Below, piece by piece: positions 32,356 to 41,938 of a stretch of DNA of 64,000 nucleotides. A program made the translations under genes and the position numbers. Source of the stretch: Spirochaetota bacterium (GTDB lineage: Bacteria; Spirochaetota; UBA4802; UBA5550); the NCBI GenBank assembly GCA_016933025.1, contig JAFGBT010000003.1, positions 83,153-147,152 of the forward strand, in the 5' to 3' direction. A model generated the notes under the pieces. The model saw nothing but the letters and a program-made list of their open reading frames with translations, did no database searches and was not told where the DNA came from. Numbering within the stretch: the stretch's first letter is position 1; every line of letters starts with the position of its first letter.

Positions 32356-34989
32356 ATGCTGACGGTTGGCGATTTGCGCAAATCTTTCATCGATTTTTTC
32401 CGTGAACGGGAACACAGGATCGTCCCGTCCAGTTCGCTTATTCCGAAAGACGACCCGACGCTCCTTTTCACAACTGCCGGCATGGTGCAGTTCAAGCCGA
32501 TGTTCGCAGGCACCGTGGAACTTGAGTACACCCGCGCGGCGTCCGTGCAGAAGTGCTTCCGAACCAGCGACCTGGAGAACGTGGGTAAGACCAAGCGCCA
32601 TCTTACCTTCTTCGAGATGCTCGGGAATTTTTCTTTTGGAGATTACTTCAAGAACGAGGCGATACAACACGCATGGGATTACTCGACCGATGTCATCGGA
32701 TTTCCAGAGGATAAAATCTGGGTTTCCATATACCAGGACGACGATGAGGCGTTCGATATATGGAAGAAGAAGATCGGCATTCCGGAGAAAAAGATAATCC
32801 GGCTGGGGAAGGCGGACAATTTCTGGGGGCCGGCAGGGGATACCGGGGCGTGCGGCCCGTGCTCGGAGCTCTACCTCGACCGGGGGGAGACCTTCGGGTG
32901 CGGAAGGCCTGACTGCAAGCCGGGATGCGATTGCGAGCGATTCCTCGAATACTGGAACCTGGTATTCAACCAGTTCGACCAGGACGCCGCAGGGAAGCTC
33001 CATCCGCTGCCGAAGCCGGGGATCGACACCGGCATGGGGCTCGAGCGGCTCGCCACGCTGGTGCAGAACGTCGATTCCGTGTTCGAGACCGACGAGTTTA
33101 TCCGCGTCATACGCCAGGTGTGCGACCGGGCGAAGGTCGCATATGAAGGCGAGTCAAAAACGGCTGCGAACATCATAGCGGAGCACGCCCGCGCCATCAC
33201 CTTTGCCGTGGCAGACGGTGTGTATCCTTCCAATGACGGGCGCGGCTATGTGCTGCGGCGGGTGCTCCGCCGCGCCATGCGTTTCACCCGCCAGATTGGC
33301 ATCAACGATCCCTTTATCCATTCCATGGTTGATACGATAGCCGCTATCCTCGGCGATTTTTATCCGGAGATCAGGGAATCGGCTCCGAACGTGAAAAAGG
33401 TCATCGAGTCCGAGGAGAAGCGTTTCCTTGAAACGCTCGAGAACGGCATGGACCGGCTCGAGGAAATAATTAAGGACCTTGCCGCGAAAAAGAAGAAGAT
33501 CATCTCCGGAAGCGACGCCTTCATCCTGCACGACACCTTCGGGTTTCCGCTTGAAATGACGAGGGAGATTGCGCTGGAGCGCGGCCTTGACGTGGACATA
33601 AAAGGCTACGAGGCGGAGATGGAGAAGCAGCGGGAGCGCGGCAAGCAGAGCTGGAAGGCGTCCGCCGGGAGCTTCGAGGAGGCGTTCGAAGGGATCGCTA
33701 AGTCTGCGGGGGATACGACGTTCAGGGGCTATGACGTGGATGCGTGCGATTCCAGAGTGGAGCTGGTCCACGATGGTGCATCTTCAGTAAAGAGTCTGGC
33801 GAAGGGCGCGAAGGGCCTTATGGTGCTTCGGGAGACCCCGTTTTACGGAGAATCGGGCGGCCAGTTGGGGGACACGGGTGTCATCACCTCTTCCTCGGGG
33901 TCCAGATTTGTCGTGGAGGACACGAAGAAGTTCAACAAGACGATAATCCATATCGGCGAGGTCGCCGAGGGGGAATTCAGGAACGGAGAAGCGGTTTCAG
34001 CCGCCATCGACACGGTAAACCGTAACCTGATACGGGCAAACCACACTGTGACGCATCTTCTTCACGCGGCGCTGCGCAAGGTACTGGGAACGCACGTAAA
34101 GCAGGCGGGCTCGCTGGTCGCCCCTGACCGGATGCGATTCGATTTCACGCATTTCAATGCCCTGAGCGGAGATGAGATCAGTAAGATTGAGGATATCGTC
34201 AACCGGAAGATATGGGAGAACATCCCGGTCTCCACGGAAGTCATGAAATACAAGGACGCGATCGGAACCGGGGCCATGGCCGTGTTTGACGAAAAATACG
34301 AGGACACCGTCCGGGTCGTGTCCGTGCGCGGCTTCAGCAGCGAGCTCTGCGGAGGGACGCACGCCGCAAGCACGGGCCAGATCGGTCTGTTTAAAATCCT
34401 CCGGGAGGTTTCACCGGGCGCCGGCATGCGCAGAATTGAGGCGGCGACCCTGAAAGGGGTGCTCGATCGGTACAACAGTAACGAGCGAATTGTCGCAGAG
34501 CTCCAGCAGATCGTCAATATCAACGAACCGATGCTGGTCAGGCGGGTCGAGGAGATTATGAAGCGAAACCGGGCGCTCGAAAAAGAGATCGAAAAACTGA
34601 ATAAAGACAAGCTATCTTCTGGAACTGCGGACAGCCAGTACAAGACCGAGACGGTGAACGGCGTAAAAATATTTTCCGGTGTTCTCGACGGCATGAGCGC
34701 GGATGAGATGCGTGCCGTGTCTGATGCGATACGCGAGCGGGAACAGCATTCGGTTGTGCTGTTAGGATCCGTGGCCGACGGCAAGGCGCTTCTCATGTTC
34801 GCCTCCACGACAAGCGCGGTCAAGAAAGGAATCGATTGCGGCGCGCTCATCAAGGCGACTGCACCGATGGTTGGGGGAGGCGGGGGCGGCCGCAAGGACA
34901 TGGCCCAGGCCGGCGGCAAGTCTCCTGAAGGCCTGGATAAAGCCGTCGAGACCGCGGTCGGCAAGGCGAAGGAAATGCTGGCAAAGTGA
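32356..34989 (+). CDS. alaS: Alanine-tRNA ligase
   Basis: An 877-residue class II synthetase, normal length. The catalytic core carries FFEMLGNFSFGDYFK (motif 1/2) and GMGLERLA (motif 3). Editing-domain zinc ligands are HTVTHLLH and CGGTH (ELCGGTHAASTGQIG). The C-terminal oligomerisation domain ends with GGGGGRKDMAQAGG. It contains a short Cys-rich insert CGRPDCKPGCDCERF near residue 190, found in a number of bacterial AlaRS. AGAGGTG lies about 6 nt before the ATG. Confidence 0.97.
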   Translation: MLTVGDLRKSFIDFFREREHRIVPSSSLIPKDDPTLLFTTAGMVQFKPMFAGTVELEYTRAASVQKCFRTSDLENVGKTKRHLTFFEMLGNFSFGDYFKNEAIQHAWDYSTDVIGFPEDKIWVSIYQDDDEAFDIWKKKIGIPEKKIIRLGKADNFWGPAGDTGACGPCSELYLDRGETFGCGRPDCKPGCDCERFLEYWNLVFNQFDQDAAGKLHPLPKPGIDTGMGLERLATLVQNVDSVFETDEFIRVIRQVCDRAKVAYEGESKTAANIIAEHARAITFAVADGVYPSNDGRGYVLRRVLRRAMRFTRQIGINDPFIHSMVDTIAAILGDFYPEIRESAPNVKKVIESEEKRFLETLENGMDRLEEIIKDLAAKKKKIISGSDAFILHDTFGFPLEMTREIALERGLDVDIKGYEAEMEKQRERGKQSWKASAGSFEEAFEGIAKSAGDTTFRGYDVDACDSRVELVHDGASSVKSLAKGAKGLMVLRETPFYGESGGQLGDTGVITSSSGSRFVVEDTKKFNKTIIHIGEVAEGEFRNGEAVSAAIDTVNRNLIRANHTVTHLLHAALRKVLGTHVKQAGSLVAPDRMRFDFTHFNALSGDEISKIEDIVNRKIWENIPVSTEVMKYKDAIGTGAMAVFDEKYEDTVRVVSVRGFSSELCGGTHAASTGQIGLFKILREVSPGAGMRRIEAATLKGVLDRYNSNERIVAELQQIVNINEPMLVRRVEEIMKRNRALEKEIEKLNKDKLSSGTADSQYKTETVNGVKIFSGVLDGMSADEMRAVSDAIREREQHSVVLLGSVADGKALLMFASTTSAVKKGIDCGALIKATAPMVGGGGGGRKDMAQAGGKSPEGLDKAVETAVGKAKEMLAK

Positions 34990-35049
34990 TAATGAACGTC
35001 ATGCTCAGCACCGTGCCTGAATGATAACGCATTTTTTTATATCCGGCTG

Positions 35050-35078
35050 TTGACGATTGAGTTAATTGTCTTTATCTT
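35050..35078 (+). promoter_or_regulatory. Putative promoter of clpB
   Basis: TTGACG (35050-35055), 17 nt spacer, TATCTT (35073-35078); TATAAT at 35078-35083 is nearby but too far from the -35. No CIRCE palindrome (TTAGCACTC-N9-GAGTGCTAA) is visible in the 292 nt gap between alaS and clpB. Confidence 0.35.
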
Positions 35079-35281
35079 ATAATTAACCTGTTTCTTTCTC
35101 TTACCTGCTACTTTTAATCCTTGCATTATTTTTCATCATGGCGTGGTATAGATGTGCGCGTGCCGTCTTATCATGCGGCATGATTCATCCATCCCGCCTC
35201 CATCGACGATCAGATGCTCTGTCGCGGGACAGGCGTCCGGGGAGCGGGAGGGATCAGAAACTGTATCATGGAGAATCGGCC

Positions 35282-37864
35282 ATGAGAATGGACAAAATGA
35301 CACTGAAGGCGCAGGAGGCCGTTAATACGGCTCAGAACATAGCGACCGACCTGAATCATTATGAGATTCAGCCGGAGCACCTTCTCCTCGCGATAATAGA
35401 CCAGGAGGGCGGTATATTTGCCTCCGTTGCGCAGAAGATCGGCGCGTCCGCTCACGATATACGGAATGAAACAGACGCGGCCCTGAAGTCAATGCCGCGT
35501 CAGACCGGAGCCGGGCCGGGAGGGGGCGCCCTTTCCGCGGCACTCAGAGAGGTGCTGAACGATGCGTGGAACGAGGCGGTAAGCCTCAAGGATGATTACC
35601 TGAGCACGGAGCACATGATACTGGCGCTCGCCTCCAAGGGGAGCGGCAGGGCGAAGAAGATCATGAACGCGCACGGGTTTGTCCGTGACAATATCCTCAA
35701 GGTTCTTAAAGACATACGGGGGAGCAAGCGGGCGGACAACGAGGCCGCGGAGGAGAAATACAACGCCCTTGACCGGTACAGCAGGGACCTGACCAAGCTG
35801 GCGAGGATGAACAAGCTTGACCCGGTAATCGGCCGGAACGAGGAGATCCGGCGGGTGATGCAGGTGCTCACGAGGCGGACAAAGAACAACCCGGTGCTCA
35901 TAGGCGAGCCGGGTGTCGGCAAGACCGCCATTGTGGAGGGGCTGGCCCGGCGCATCGTGGAGGGCGACGTGCCGGAGAACCTCAAAAATAAACGGCTGGT
36001 GGCCCTCGACATGGGTGCACTGATCGCGGGCGCAAAATACCGTGGCGAGTTTGAGGAGCGCCTCAAGGCGGTGATCATCGAGGTGGAGGAGTCCGCGGGC
36101 GATGTCATCCTCTTTATCGACGAGCTCCACACCCTGGTGGGAGCCGGGGCAGCTGAGGGAGCGGTGGACGCATCGAACATGCTGAAGCCGGCGCTCGCGC
36201 GCGGAGACCTCCGCTGCATAGGCGCGACCACGCTTAATGAGTATCAGAAGTACATCGAGAAAGACAAGGCACTGGAACGGCGGTTCCAGCCGGTGCTCAC
36301 GACAGAGCCGTCGGTGGAGGACACCATCGCGATTCTCCGCGGGCTCAAGGAAAAATACGAGGTGCACCATGGCGTCCGTATATCGGATTCGGCCTGCGTG
36401 GCCGCGTCGATACTTTCCGATCGGTATATAACCGACCGCTTTCTTCCGGACAAGGCAATTGACTTGGTCGACGAGGCGGCATCGCGCATCAAAATGGAGA
36501 TCGATTCCATGCCGATCGAGATAGACGAGATCGAGCGTAAGGCCCGCCAGCTCATGATCGAGTCAGAGGCGCTCAAGAAGGAGAAGGACCCGGCCTCGAA
36601 GGAGAGGCTCGGCAAGATCAAGGAACAGCTCGCGAACTTGAACGAGAAGAAGAACGGGCTGGTGGCGCAGTGGAAGAACGAGAAGGGGATTATCACCGAG
36701 ATCCGGACCATCAAGGAACAGATCGAGCAGCTTCGAATGGAGGAGCAGAAGGCCGAGCGCGAGGGAAACCTGAACCTGGTCGCCGAGATACGCTACGGCA
36801 GGATTGCCGAACTTGAGAAGAAGCTCGTCACGGCAAATGACCGGCTGAAATCGATGCAGGGCGACAAAACGCTCCTGAAAGAGGAGGTCACGGAGCAGGA
36901 GATTGCTGCCGTGGTCTCCCGCTGGACCGGCATCCCTGTCTCCCGGATGCTTGAGGGGGAGAAGGAGAAGCTTATCAAAATGGAATCGATCCTGGAAAAG
37001 CGGGTCGTCGGCCAGCGCGAGGCCATCAGCGCCATTTCCGATGCGGTGCGCCGCTCTCGGTCCGGCATTCAGGACCCGGACAGGCCTATCGGCTCGTTCA
37101 TCTTCCTCGGCCCCACCGGGGTCGGCAAAACTGAGACTGCCAAGACCGTTGCCGCCTTCATGTTCAATGACGAGAAGGCGATCATCCGCATCGACATGTC
37201 AGAGTACATGGAGAAACATGCGGTGGCCAGGCTTATCGGTGCGCCTCCCGGCTACGTCGGGTACGAGGAGGGCGGTCAGCTGACCGAGGCGGTACGGCGG
37301 CGACCCTATGCCGTGATCCTTTTCGATGAAATCGAAAAGGCGCACAATGACGTGTTCAATATCTTTCTCCAGATACTCGATGAGGGGCGCCTCACCGACT
37401 CCAAGGGGCGTGTTGTTGATTTCAAGAACACGCTGATCATCATGACATCGAACATCGGCACGTCGTATATAAGCGATGATTCAATCCCGTATGAGAAACG
37501 CCGAAACGGCGTTGAGCAGGAACTGAAGGTGCACTTTAAGCCGGAGTTCCTTAATCGGGTAGACGAGGTCATCATATTCAATCCGCTCTCACGAGAAAAC
37601 ATCGGCGAGATAGTCAAGCTCCAGCTTGCGGAAACCGCGGCGCGCCTCAGGGAGAGGGGAATATCCCTTGAACTCTCAAAGAAGGCATTCGAGTTCCTTG
37701 TTAAGGAAGGATACGACCCGCAGTTTGGTGCACGGCCCCTGAAAAGAGCGATTCAGAAGCATCTTCTGAATCCCCTGTCGATACGGCTCCTGTCGGGAGA
37801 TTCACTGGCGGATCACAAATTAAAAGTTGATTCCGACGGGAAGAAGATAAGTTTCAGCAAATAG
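35282..37864 (+). CDS. clpB: ATP-dependent chaperone ClpB
   Basis: An 860-residue AAA+ disaggregase. The start is ATG 35282 (GGAG just upstream); a longer in-frame extension to 35138 is not conserved. Order: Clp N-domain (about 1-145), first AAA domain with GEPGVGKT (about 209) and [17 protein letters not shown], coiled-coil middle domain (about 410-525), second AAA domain with GPTGVGKT (about 609) and [14 protein letters not shown], and C-terminal small domain [11 protein letters not shown]. The middle domain separates it from ClpA/ClpC. It dissolves protein aggregates with DnaK. Confidence 0.96.
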   Translation: MRMDKMTLKAQEAVNTAQNIATDLNHYEIQPEHLLLAIIDQEGGIFASVAQKIGASAHDIRNETDAALKSMPRQTGAGPGGGALSAALREVLNDAWNEAVSLKDDYLSTEHMILALASKGSGRAKKIMNAHGFVRDNILKVLKDIRGSKRADNEAAEEKYNALDRYSRDLTKLARMNKLDPVIGRNEEIRRVMQVLTRRTKNNPVLIGEPGVGKTAIVEGLARRIVEGDVPENLKNKRLVALDMGALIAGAKYRGEFEERLKAVIIEVEESAGDVILFIDELHTLVGAGAAEGAVDASNMLKPALARGDLRCIGATTLNEYQKYIEKDKALERRFQPVLTTEPSVEDTIAILRGLKEKYEVHHGVRISDSACVAASILSDRYITDRFLPDKAIDLVDEAASRIKMEIDSMPIEIDEIERKARQLMIESEALKKEKDPASKERLGKIKEQLANLNEKKNGLVAQWKNEKGIITEIRTIKEQIEQLRMEEQKAEREGNLNLVAEIRYGRIAELEKKLVTANDRLKSMQGDKTLLKEEVTEQEIAAVVSRWTGIPVSRMLEGEKEKLIKMESILEKRVVGQREAISAISDAVRRSRSGIQDPDRPIGSFIFLGPTGVGKTETAKTVAAFMFNDEKAIIRIDMSEYMEKHAVARLIGAPPGYVGYEEGGQLTEAVRRRPYAVILFDEIEKAHNDVFNIFLQILDEGRLTDSKGRVVDFKNTLIIMTSNIGTSYISDDSIPYEKRRNGVEQELKVHFKPEFLNRVDEVIIFNPLSRENIGEIVKLQLAETAARLRERGISLELSKKAFEFLVKEGYDPQFGARPLKRAIQKHLLNPLSIRLLSGDSLADHKLKVDSDGKKISFSK

Positions 37865-37914
37865 GCGTTATGTCGCACGGTGAGTATCGCACAAAAGATC
37901 CCGCCATATCCAGC

Positions 37915-37942
37915 TTGACATTTTCTTGTTTATGAGTATCAT
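37915..37942 (+). promoter_or_regulatory. Putative promoter of the hybrid histidine kinase gene
   Basis: TTGACA (37915-37920), 16 nt spacer, TATCAT (37937-37942), about 30 nt before ATG 37978, which itself has no clear ribosome binding site. Confidence 0.45.
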
Positions 37943-37977
37943 CACAGATGCCGCTTGTGTAGACGGCGTCTCAGATA

Positions 37978-39870
37978 ATGACACAACTCGACCCGAACAT
38001 GTTTCTCGCCCCGGTCATCATCGCCGGAATATGCGCCGGCGTTCTGATGGTGGGGATTGTGCTGTTCATTACCATCTACTGGTCCTCTGGAGAAAAGCTC
38101 CATCTTGCCATCCTACTCATAGCAATATCCGGTCTGGTGTTTGTTGCCGCTGAGATGGGCATGGCGACAGGTCATCTTCTTGATAATCCCTCTGTCGGCC
38201 GGCAGCTCCACCGTGTCCAGGGACTGGTCACCCTTTCTTTTCTATTTTGCGTTCCCTATTTCCTCAACAATATGGTTGATCTGAGTATCGTGTGGAAACA
38301 GTTTAACCGTTATCTGCCCGCGGTCGGACTCGTGATATGCCTGTGTATCGGCGCCCTTGCATTTATAGCACCGGATCTCTTTATCTCCCAGAACGAGCCG
38401 CGCGGAATAGTGCTTAATTTACGGTGGGGAACAATGCGCGGGGAGGCCGGGATTCTCTACAGGGCGAGGGATATTGCAATCAGCTTAATCATGCTGTATA
38501 CACTGGTCTGCATGGTATTTGACATCGCGGTTCACCGGAGGTTCAGATACCTGGCCTTTCCGGTCGCAGGAGGAATGATATTCATTCTGCTCGGCTATTA
38601 TGAATATCTGATTGTCTACAGATTGATCGATGAACGCTACTACCTGCACGGGAATTATTGCTACACCATTGTAGGGATAACCGTGTTTATCTCGCTGTCA
38701 ATGGCCGGGATTCTGCGCATGTTCGTTGACCAGGCCAGGAGCGTTGAAAAGGCGATGAAGATCGAATCGCTCGGGATATTCGCAGGAGGCATAGCGCACG
38801 ATTTCAACAACCTCCTCACCGCTATCATCGGGAATATCTCGCTGGCCCGGTTGAGTTGCAACAATAACAACGGGGGGGATGTCGTGGAGCTTCTGAGCGA
38901 GACCGAGAAAGCGGCAGATCGCGCCAGGGAACTCACCAGGCAGCTGCTGACGTTTTCGAGCGGAGGGGCGCCGGTGCGGAACGTGACGTCGATACGGGAC
39001 ATACTGATCGACACCGCCCATTTCATCACGAGCGGGTCTTTGGTCTGCTGTGAATTCAATATTGCGGATAACCTGAAGAACGCGGATGTGGACAGGGGGC
39101 AGATTAGCCAGATGATCCAGAACATCATCCTTAACGGCATCCAGTCAATGCCGGGCGGGGGAACGATTTACATATCCGCGGAAAACGTCCGCCTTAAGCG
39201 GGGAAGGCCGATACCGGAGAGCAGGGGTGACTGGATAAAGATAACCATACGCGATTCGGGGACGGGCATACCGAAAAAGTATATTGAACGGATATTCGAT
39301 CCGTATTTCACCACAAAGAATCTGGGGAACGGCCTCGGGCTCACCATCTCCTATTCCATTGTAAAAAAGCATAACGGGCATATTTCCGTCAGGTCAAGGG
39401 AGGGAGAGGGAACGACATTCGATATATACCTGCCCGCTTCGGACAGGATGGAATTGCCCTCATCCGTCGGGGCACCCGGAGAGCCGGCAGGCGGCGGGAC
39501 CGTTATTATTATGGATGATGAAACGCTTATTCTCGACGTGGGCGAGCGGATGCTTAGAAAAATAGGGTTCGGGGTACGACGTGCCAGGGACGGTGCCGAG
39601 GCACTTTCGGCGTATCGAGAGCTGGTCGAAGCCGGCGTGACGGTGAGCTGCGTTATCATGGATCTGAGCGTTCCGGGAGGCATGGGAGGGAAGGACGCGG
39701 CACGCGAGCTGAAGAAAAAATATCCAGAGAGCCGTATCATCGCGTCGAGCGGCTATTCCAACGACCCGGTCATGGCGCGGTTCGGGGCATACGGTTTTGA
39801 TGCCATCATCGTCAAACCATACCGTATAGACGACCTGAAAGAGAGCATCGCGCGAGCGTTGAAGAAATGA
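37978..39870 (+). CDS. Hybrid sensor histidine kinase with C-terminal receiver
   Basis: A 630-residue protein with about seven N-terminal membrane helices (residues 10-250), a histidine kinase core and a C-terminal receiver. The phospho-acceptor is H274 in GGIAHDFNNLL; the ATPase part has an N box (QNIILNGIQSM), DSGTGIP and GNGLGLTIS. The receiver has acidic MDDE and the phospho-acceptor D562 in VIMDLSVPGGMGG, plus the late KPY lysine. There is no response regulator beside it; the HPt protein at 20.2 kb could relay its signal. The seven-helix input half is without extracytoplasmic domain and its signal is unknown. Confidence 0.9.
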   Translation: MTQLDPNMFLAPVIIAGICAGVLMVGIVLFITIYWSSGEKLHLAILLIAISGLVFVAAEMGMATGHLLDNPSVGRQLHRVQGLVTLSFLFCVPYFLNNMVDLSIVWKQFNRYLPAVGLVICLCIGALAFIAPDLFISQNEPRGIVLNLRWGTMRGEAGILYRARDIAISLIMLYTLVCMVFDIAVHRRFRYLAFPVAGGMIFILLGYYEYLIVYRLIDERYYLHGNYCYTIVGITVFISLSMAGILRMFVDQARSVEKAMKIESLGIFAGGIAHDFNNLLTAIIGNISLARLSCNNNNGGDVVELLSETEKAADRARELTRQLLTFSSGGAPVRNVTSIRDILIDTAHFITSGSLVCCEFNIADNLKNADVDRGQISQMIQNIILNGIQSMPGGGTIYISAENVRLKRGRPIPESRGDWIKITIRDSGTGIPKKYIERIFDPYFTTKNLGNGLGLTISYSIVKKHNGHISVRSREGEGTTFDIYLPASDRMELPSSVGAPGEPAGGGTVIIMDDETLILDVGERMLRKIGFGVRRARDGAEALSAYRELVEAGVTVSCVIMDLSVPGGMGGKDAARELKKKYPESRIIASSGYSNDPVMARFGAYGFDAIIVKPYRIDDLKESIARALKK

Positions 39871-40049
39871 ACATGCTGTCATCTTATTATTTTGGCCACC
39901 TGTTCCCCCCTCTATCTGTCTTGACATAATTATCCCCTGATGTTTTTTTGGATCTGAACGGCTTACAGTCCGCGATTGCCGTTGATCGGCGACCAATGCT
40001 ACGCCGGGTCAATACAGTAACCGGCATATAACCATTCAGGAGAGATACT

Positions 40050-41249
40050 ATGTCCAATAAAGAAATTGTCATCCTATCGGCGTGCAGGACGCCCATCGGG
40101 AGTTTCGGCCAGTCACTCAAGGACGTCAAGGCCTTCCAGCTGGGCGCGCTGGTCATGGCTGAAGCGATGAAACGCGCCGGCGTTACCGGCGATATGCTCG
40201 ACGACGTCATTTTCGGCGACTGCATCCAGACAAGCGAAGAGGCCAACACGGCGCGGACCTCAGCGCTCAAGGCGGGGATTCCCGCAGAGGTCCCGGCCAC
40301 GACCATCCAGCGCCAGTGTGCCTCCGGGATGCAGGCCACCATATTCGGCTCACAGCAGATTATTGCGGGCGACTCGGAGATCGTGCTTTCCGGCGGGTGC
40401 GAGGCGATGAGCAACGCGCCGTACGTGGTGAAAAACGCGCGGTGGGGATGCCGCCTTCAGCACACCGAGTTCACCGATTCAATGTGGGAGCTCCTCCACT
40501 CGGGGAGTCATCTCCTTGGCGAGCCCTTCATTATGGGCCAGACCGCGGAAAACCTTGCGGAGAAATACAATATATCGAGGGAAGACCAGGACCAGGTCGC
40601 CTTCGAGAGCCATTCAAAAGCTATCGCCGCGATCGACGGCGGGAGATTTAAGGATGAAATAATCCCGGTTCCGGTTCCCCAGCGGAAGGGAGAGCCGAAG
40701 ATGTTCACTACTGACGAGCACCCGCGGCGAGAAGTCACCCTCGAGAGCCTCGCCAAGCTGAAGCCGGTATTCAAGAAGACCGGCACGGTTACGGCGGGCA
40801 ACTCGTCAGGGCTCAACGACGGTGCCGCCGCGTTGATTGTGACCTCGATGGAACGGGCGAACAAGCTCGGCAAAAAGCCGCTCGCGCGGATAGCGGCTAA
40901 CGCGATAGCGGGCTGCGAGCCGCACCTCATGGGATACGGCCCGGTCCCGGCGGTGCAGAAGCTTCTTAAAAAGAGCGGGAAGAAGCTGTCCGATATCGGC
41001 CTGATAGAACTCAACGAGGCCTTTGCGGCCCAGTACCTTTCATGCGAGAGAGGACTCGACCTGGACCGTTCCATCGTGAACGTGAACGGCTCCGGGATTG
41101 CCCTGGGCCACCCGGTAGGATGCACCGGCGCGCGGATTATCATATCCCTTATCTATGAGATGAAACGCCGGAACATACAGTGGGGCATAGCCACCCTCTG
41201 CGTCGGAGGAGGTATGGGCGGCGCTGTATTGATTGAGAACCTGAAATAG
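40050..41249 (+). CDS. Acetyl-CoA C-acetyltransferase (thiolase)
   Basis: A 399-residue thiolase. The nucleophilic cysteine is in RQCASGMQA (about residue 91), the histidine in [18 protein letters not shown] and the second cysteine in CVGGGMGGA. It catalyses reversible acyl transfer between two CoA thioesters: acetoacetyl-CoA formation or beta-oxidation thiolysis. The family (AtoB-like or FadA-like) cannot be decided here; no other fatty acid genes are adjacent. CAGGAG lies 10 nt before the ATG; a strong hairpin follows the stop. Confidence 0.93.
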   Translation: MSNKEIVILSACRTPIGSFGQSLKDVKAFQLGALVMAEAMKRAGVTGDMLDDVIFGDCIQTSEEANTARTSALKAGIPAEVPATTIQRQCASGMQATIFGSQQIIAGDSEIVLSGGCEAMSNAPYVVKNARWGCRLQHTEFTDSMWELLHSGSHLLGEPFIMGQTAENLAEKYNISREDQDQVAFESHSKAIAAIDGGRFKDEIIPVPVPQRKGEPKMFTTDEHPRREVTLESLAKLKPVFKKTGTVTAGNSSGLNDGAAALIVTSMERANKLGKKPLARIAANAIAGCEPHLMGYGPVPAVQKLLKKSGKKLSDIGLIELNEAFAAQYLSCERGLDLDRSIVNVNGSGIALGHPVGCTGARIIISLIYEMKRRNIQWGIATLCVGGGMGGAVLIENLK

Positions 41250-41286
41250 CGTTACGGGACGACAATATATCAGAATCATGAAGACT

Positions 41287-41324
41287 ACCGGGGGAGTGCC
41301 TTAGCGCACTCCCCCGGTTTATAC
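41287..41324 (+). terminator. Intrinsic terminator after the thiolase gene
   Basis: A 13 bp perfect stem: ACCGGGGGAGTGC (41287-41299) and GCACTCCCCCGGT (41306-41318) with a 6 nt loop. The following U tract is short (TTTATA), so it may need help, but the stem is very stable. Confidence 0.75.
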
Positions 41325-41358
41325 GCGCATCATTTTAGTGACATAATCGTAAAAACAA

Positions 41359-41386
41359 TTGACAACAGCATATTTACCTATAATAG
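41359..41386 (+). promoter_or_regulatory. Putative promoter of the CheX-like gene
   Basis: TTGACA (41359-41364), 16 nt spacer, TAATAG (41381-41386); the sequence TATAAT (41379-41384) overlaps it but would leave only a 14 nt spacer. It lies about 35 nt before the gene. Confidence 0.45.
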
Positions 41387-41420
41387 TATTTGCGGATTTC
41401 GCCAAATGGGGAGTTTTTCA

Positions 41421-41879
41421 ATGGGCAATTATGACAGATATTCGAGATATCTGGTGCGGTCGGTAGCGCATATTTTCAAGCACTTCCTTGAAGACGAGAG
41501 TGTGGAAGAGGTTTTTGAAACACAATCGCGCGGCAAGGACCCGCTGGTGGTGATTGAAATAGGTGGAACCATGAAGGGCGAAATTGTCATCAATTTGCCG
41601 CGGAAGACCCTCGACAGAATAACCATGAAATTTATAAATTCGCGGGATACCAGGGCCATTCGGAAGTCATACGGCGATGTAGCCGGCGAGCTGGCCAACC
41701 TGATCACGGGCACGTTCGCGAACCAGATGCAATACGTGGAGCACGATCTCCGGCTCAACGCCCCCGAATTCAATGACGACCCGATATCCGTCAAGACCCT
41801 CTATGAAAATATTAACCTTTCCTTCATCTCCAAGTACGGCGGATTTGATATTGATTTTTATTATAAAGAACGCCTGTAA
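41421..41879 (+). CDS. CheX-like chemotaxis phosphatase domain protein
   Basis: A 152-residue protein resembling CheX/CheC-type phosphatases of CheY-P. The start is ATG 41421, preceded by GGGAG at 7 nt; the in-frame ATG 41406 has no ribosome binding site. The conserved helix has the pattern E-(x)2-N as AGELANLITGTFANQM (residues about 84-99), where E and N are the CheX catalytic pair. N-terminal YLVRSVAHIFKHFL is also CheX-like. No che operon is adjacent; the symporter gene follows after 59 nt. Confidence 0.78.
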   Translation: MGNYDRYSRYLVRSVAHIFKHFLEDESVEEVFETQSRGKDPLVVIEIGGTMKGEIVINLPRKTLDRITMKFINSRDTRAIRKSYGDVAGELANLITGTFANQMQYVEHDLRLNAPEFNDDPISVKTLYENINLSFISKYGGFDIDFYYKERL

Positions 41880-41938
41880 CGGCCCGTGGGATTCCCGCAC
41901 GCGGGGATAAGCCAACAAGATTCCATAACAGGATAACT

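Noticed and set aside
35138..35281. N-terminal extension of ClpB
   Set aside because: The extra 48 residues are Arg/Ser-rich, unlike any Clp N-domain, and a ribosome binding site precedes the inner ATG.
34990..35281. CIRCE or other heat-shock operator before clpB
   Set aside because: No TTAGCACTC/GAGTGCTAA pair or HrcA-like palindrome found.
39921..39926. TTGACA before the thiolase gene as a promoter
   Set aside because: No acceptable -10 box at 16-18 nt; left out of the promoter list.
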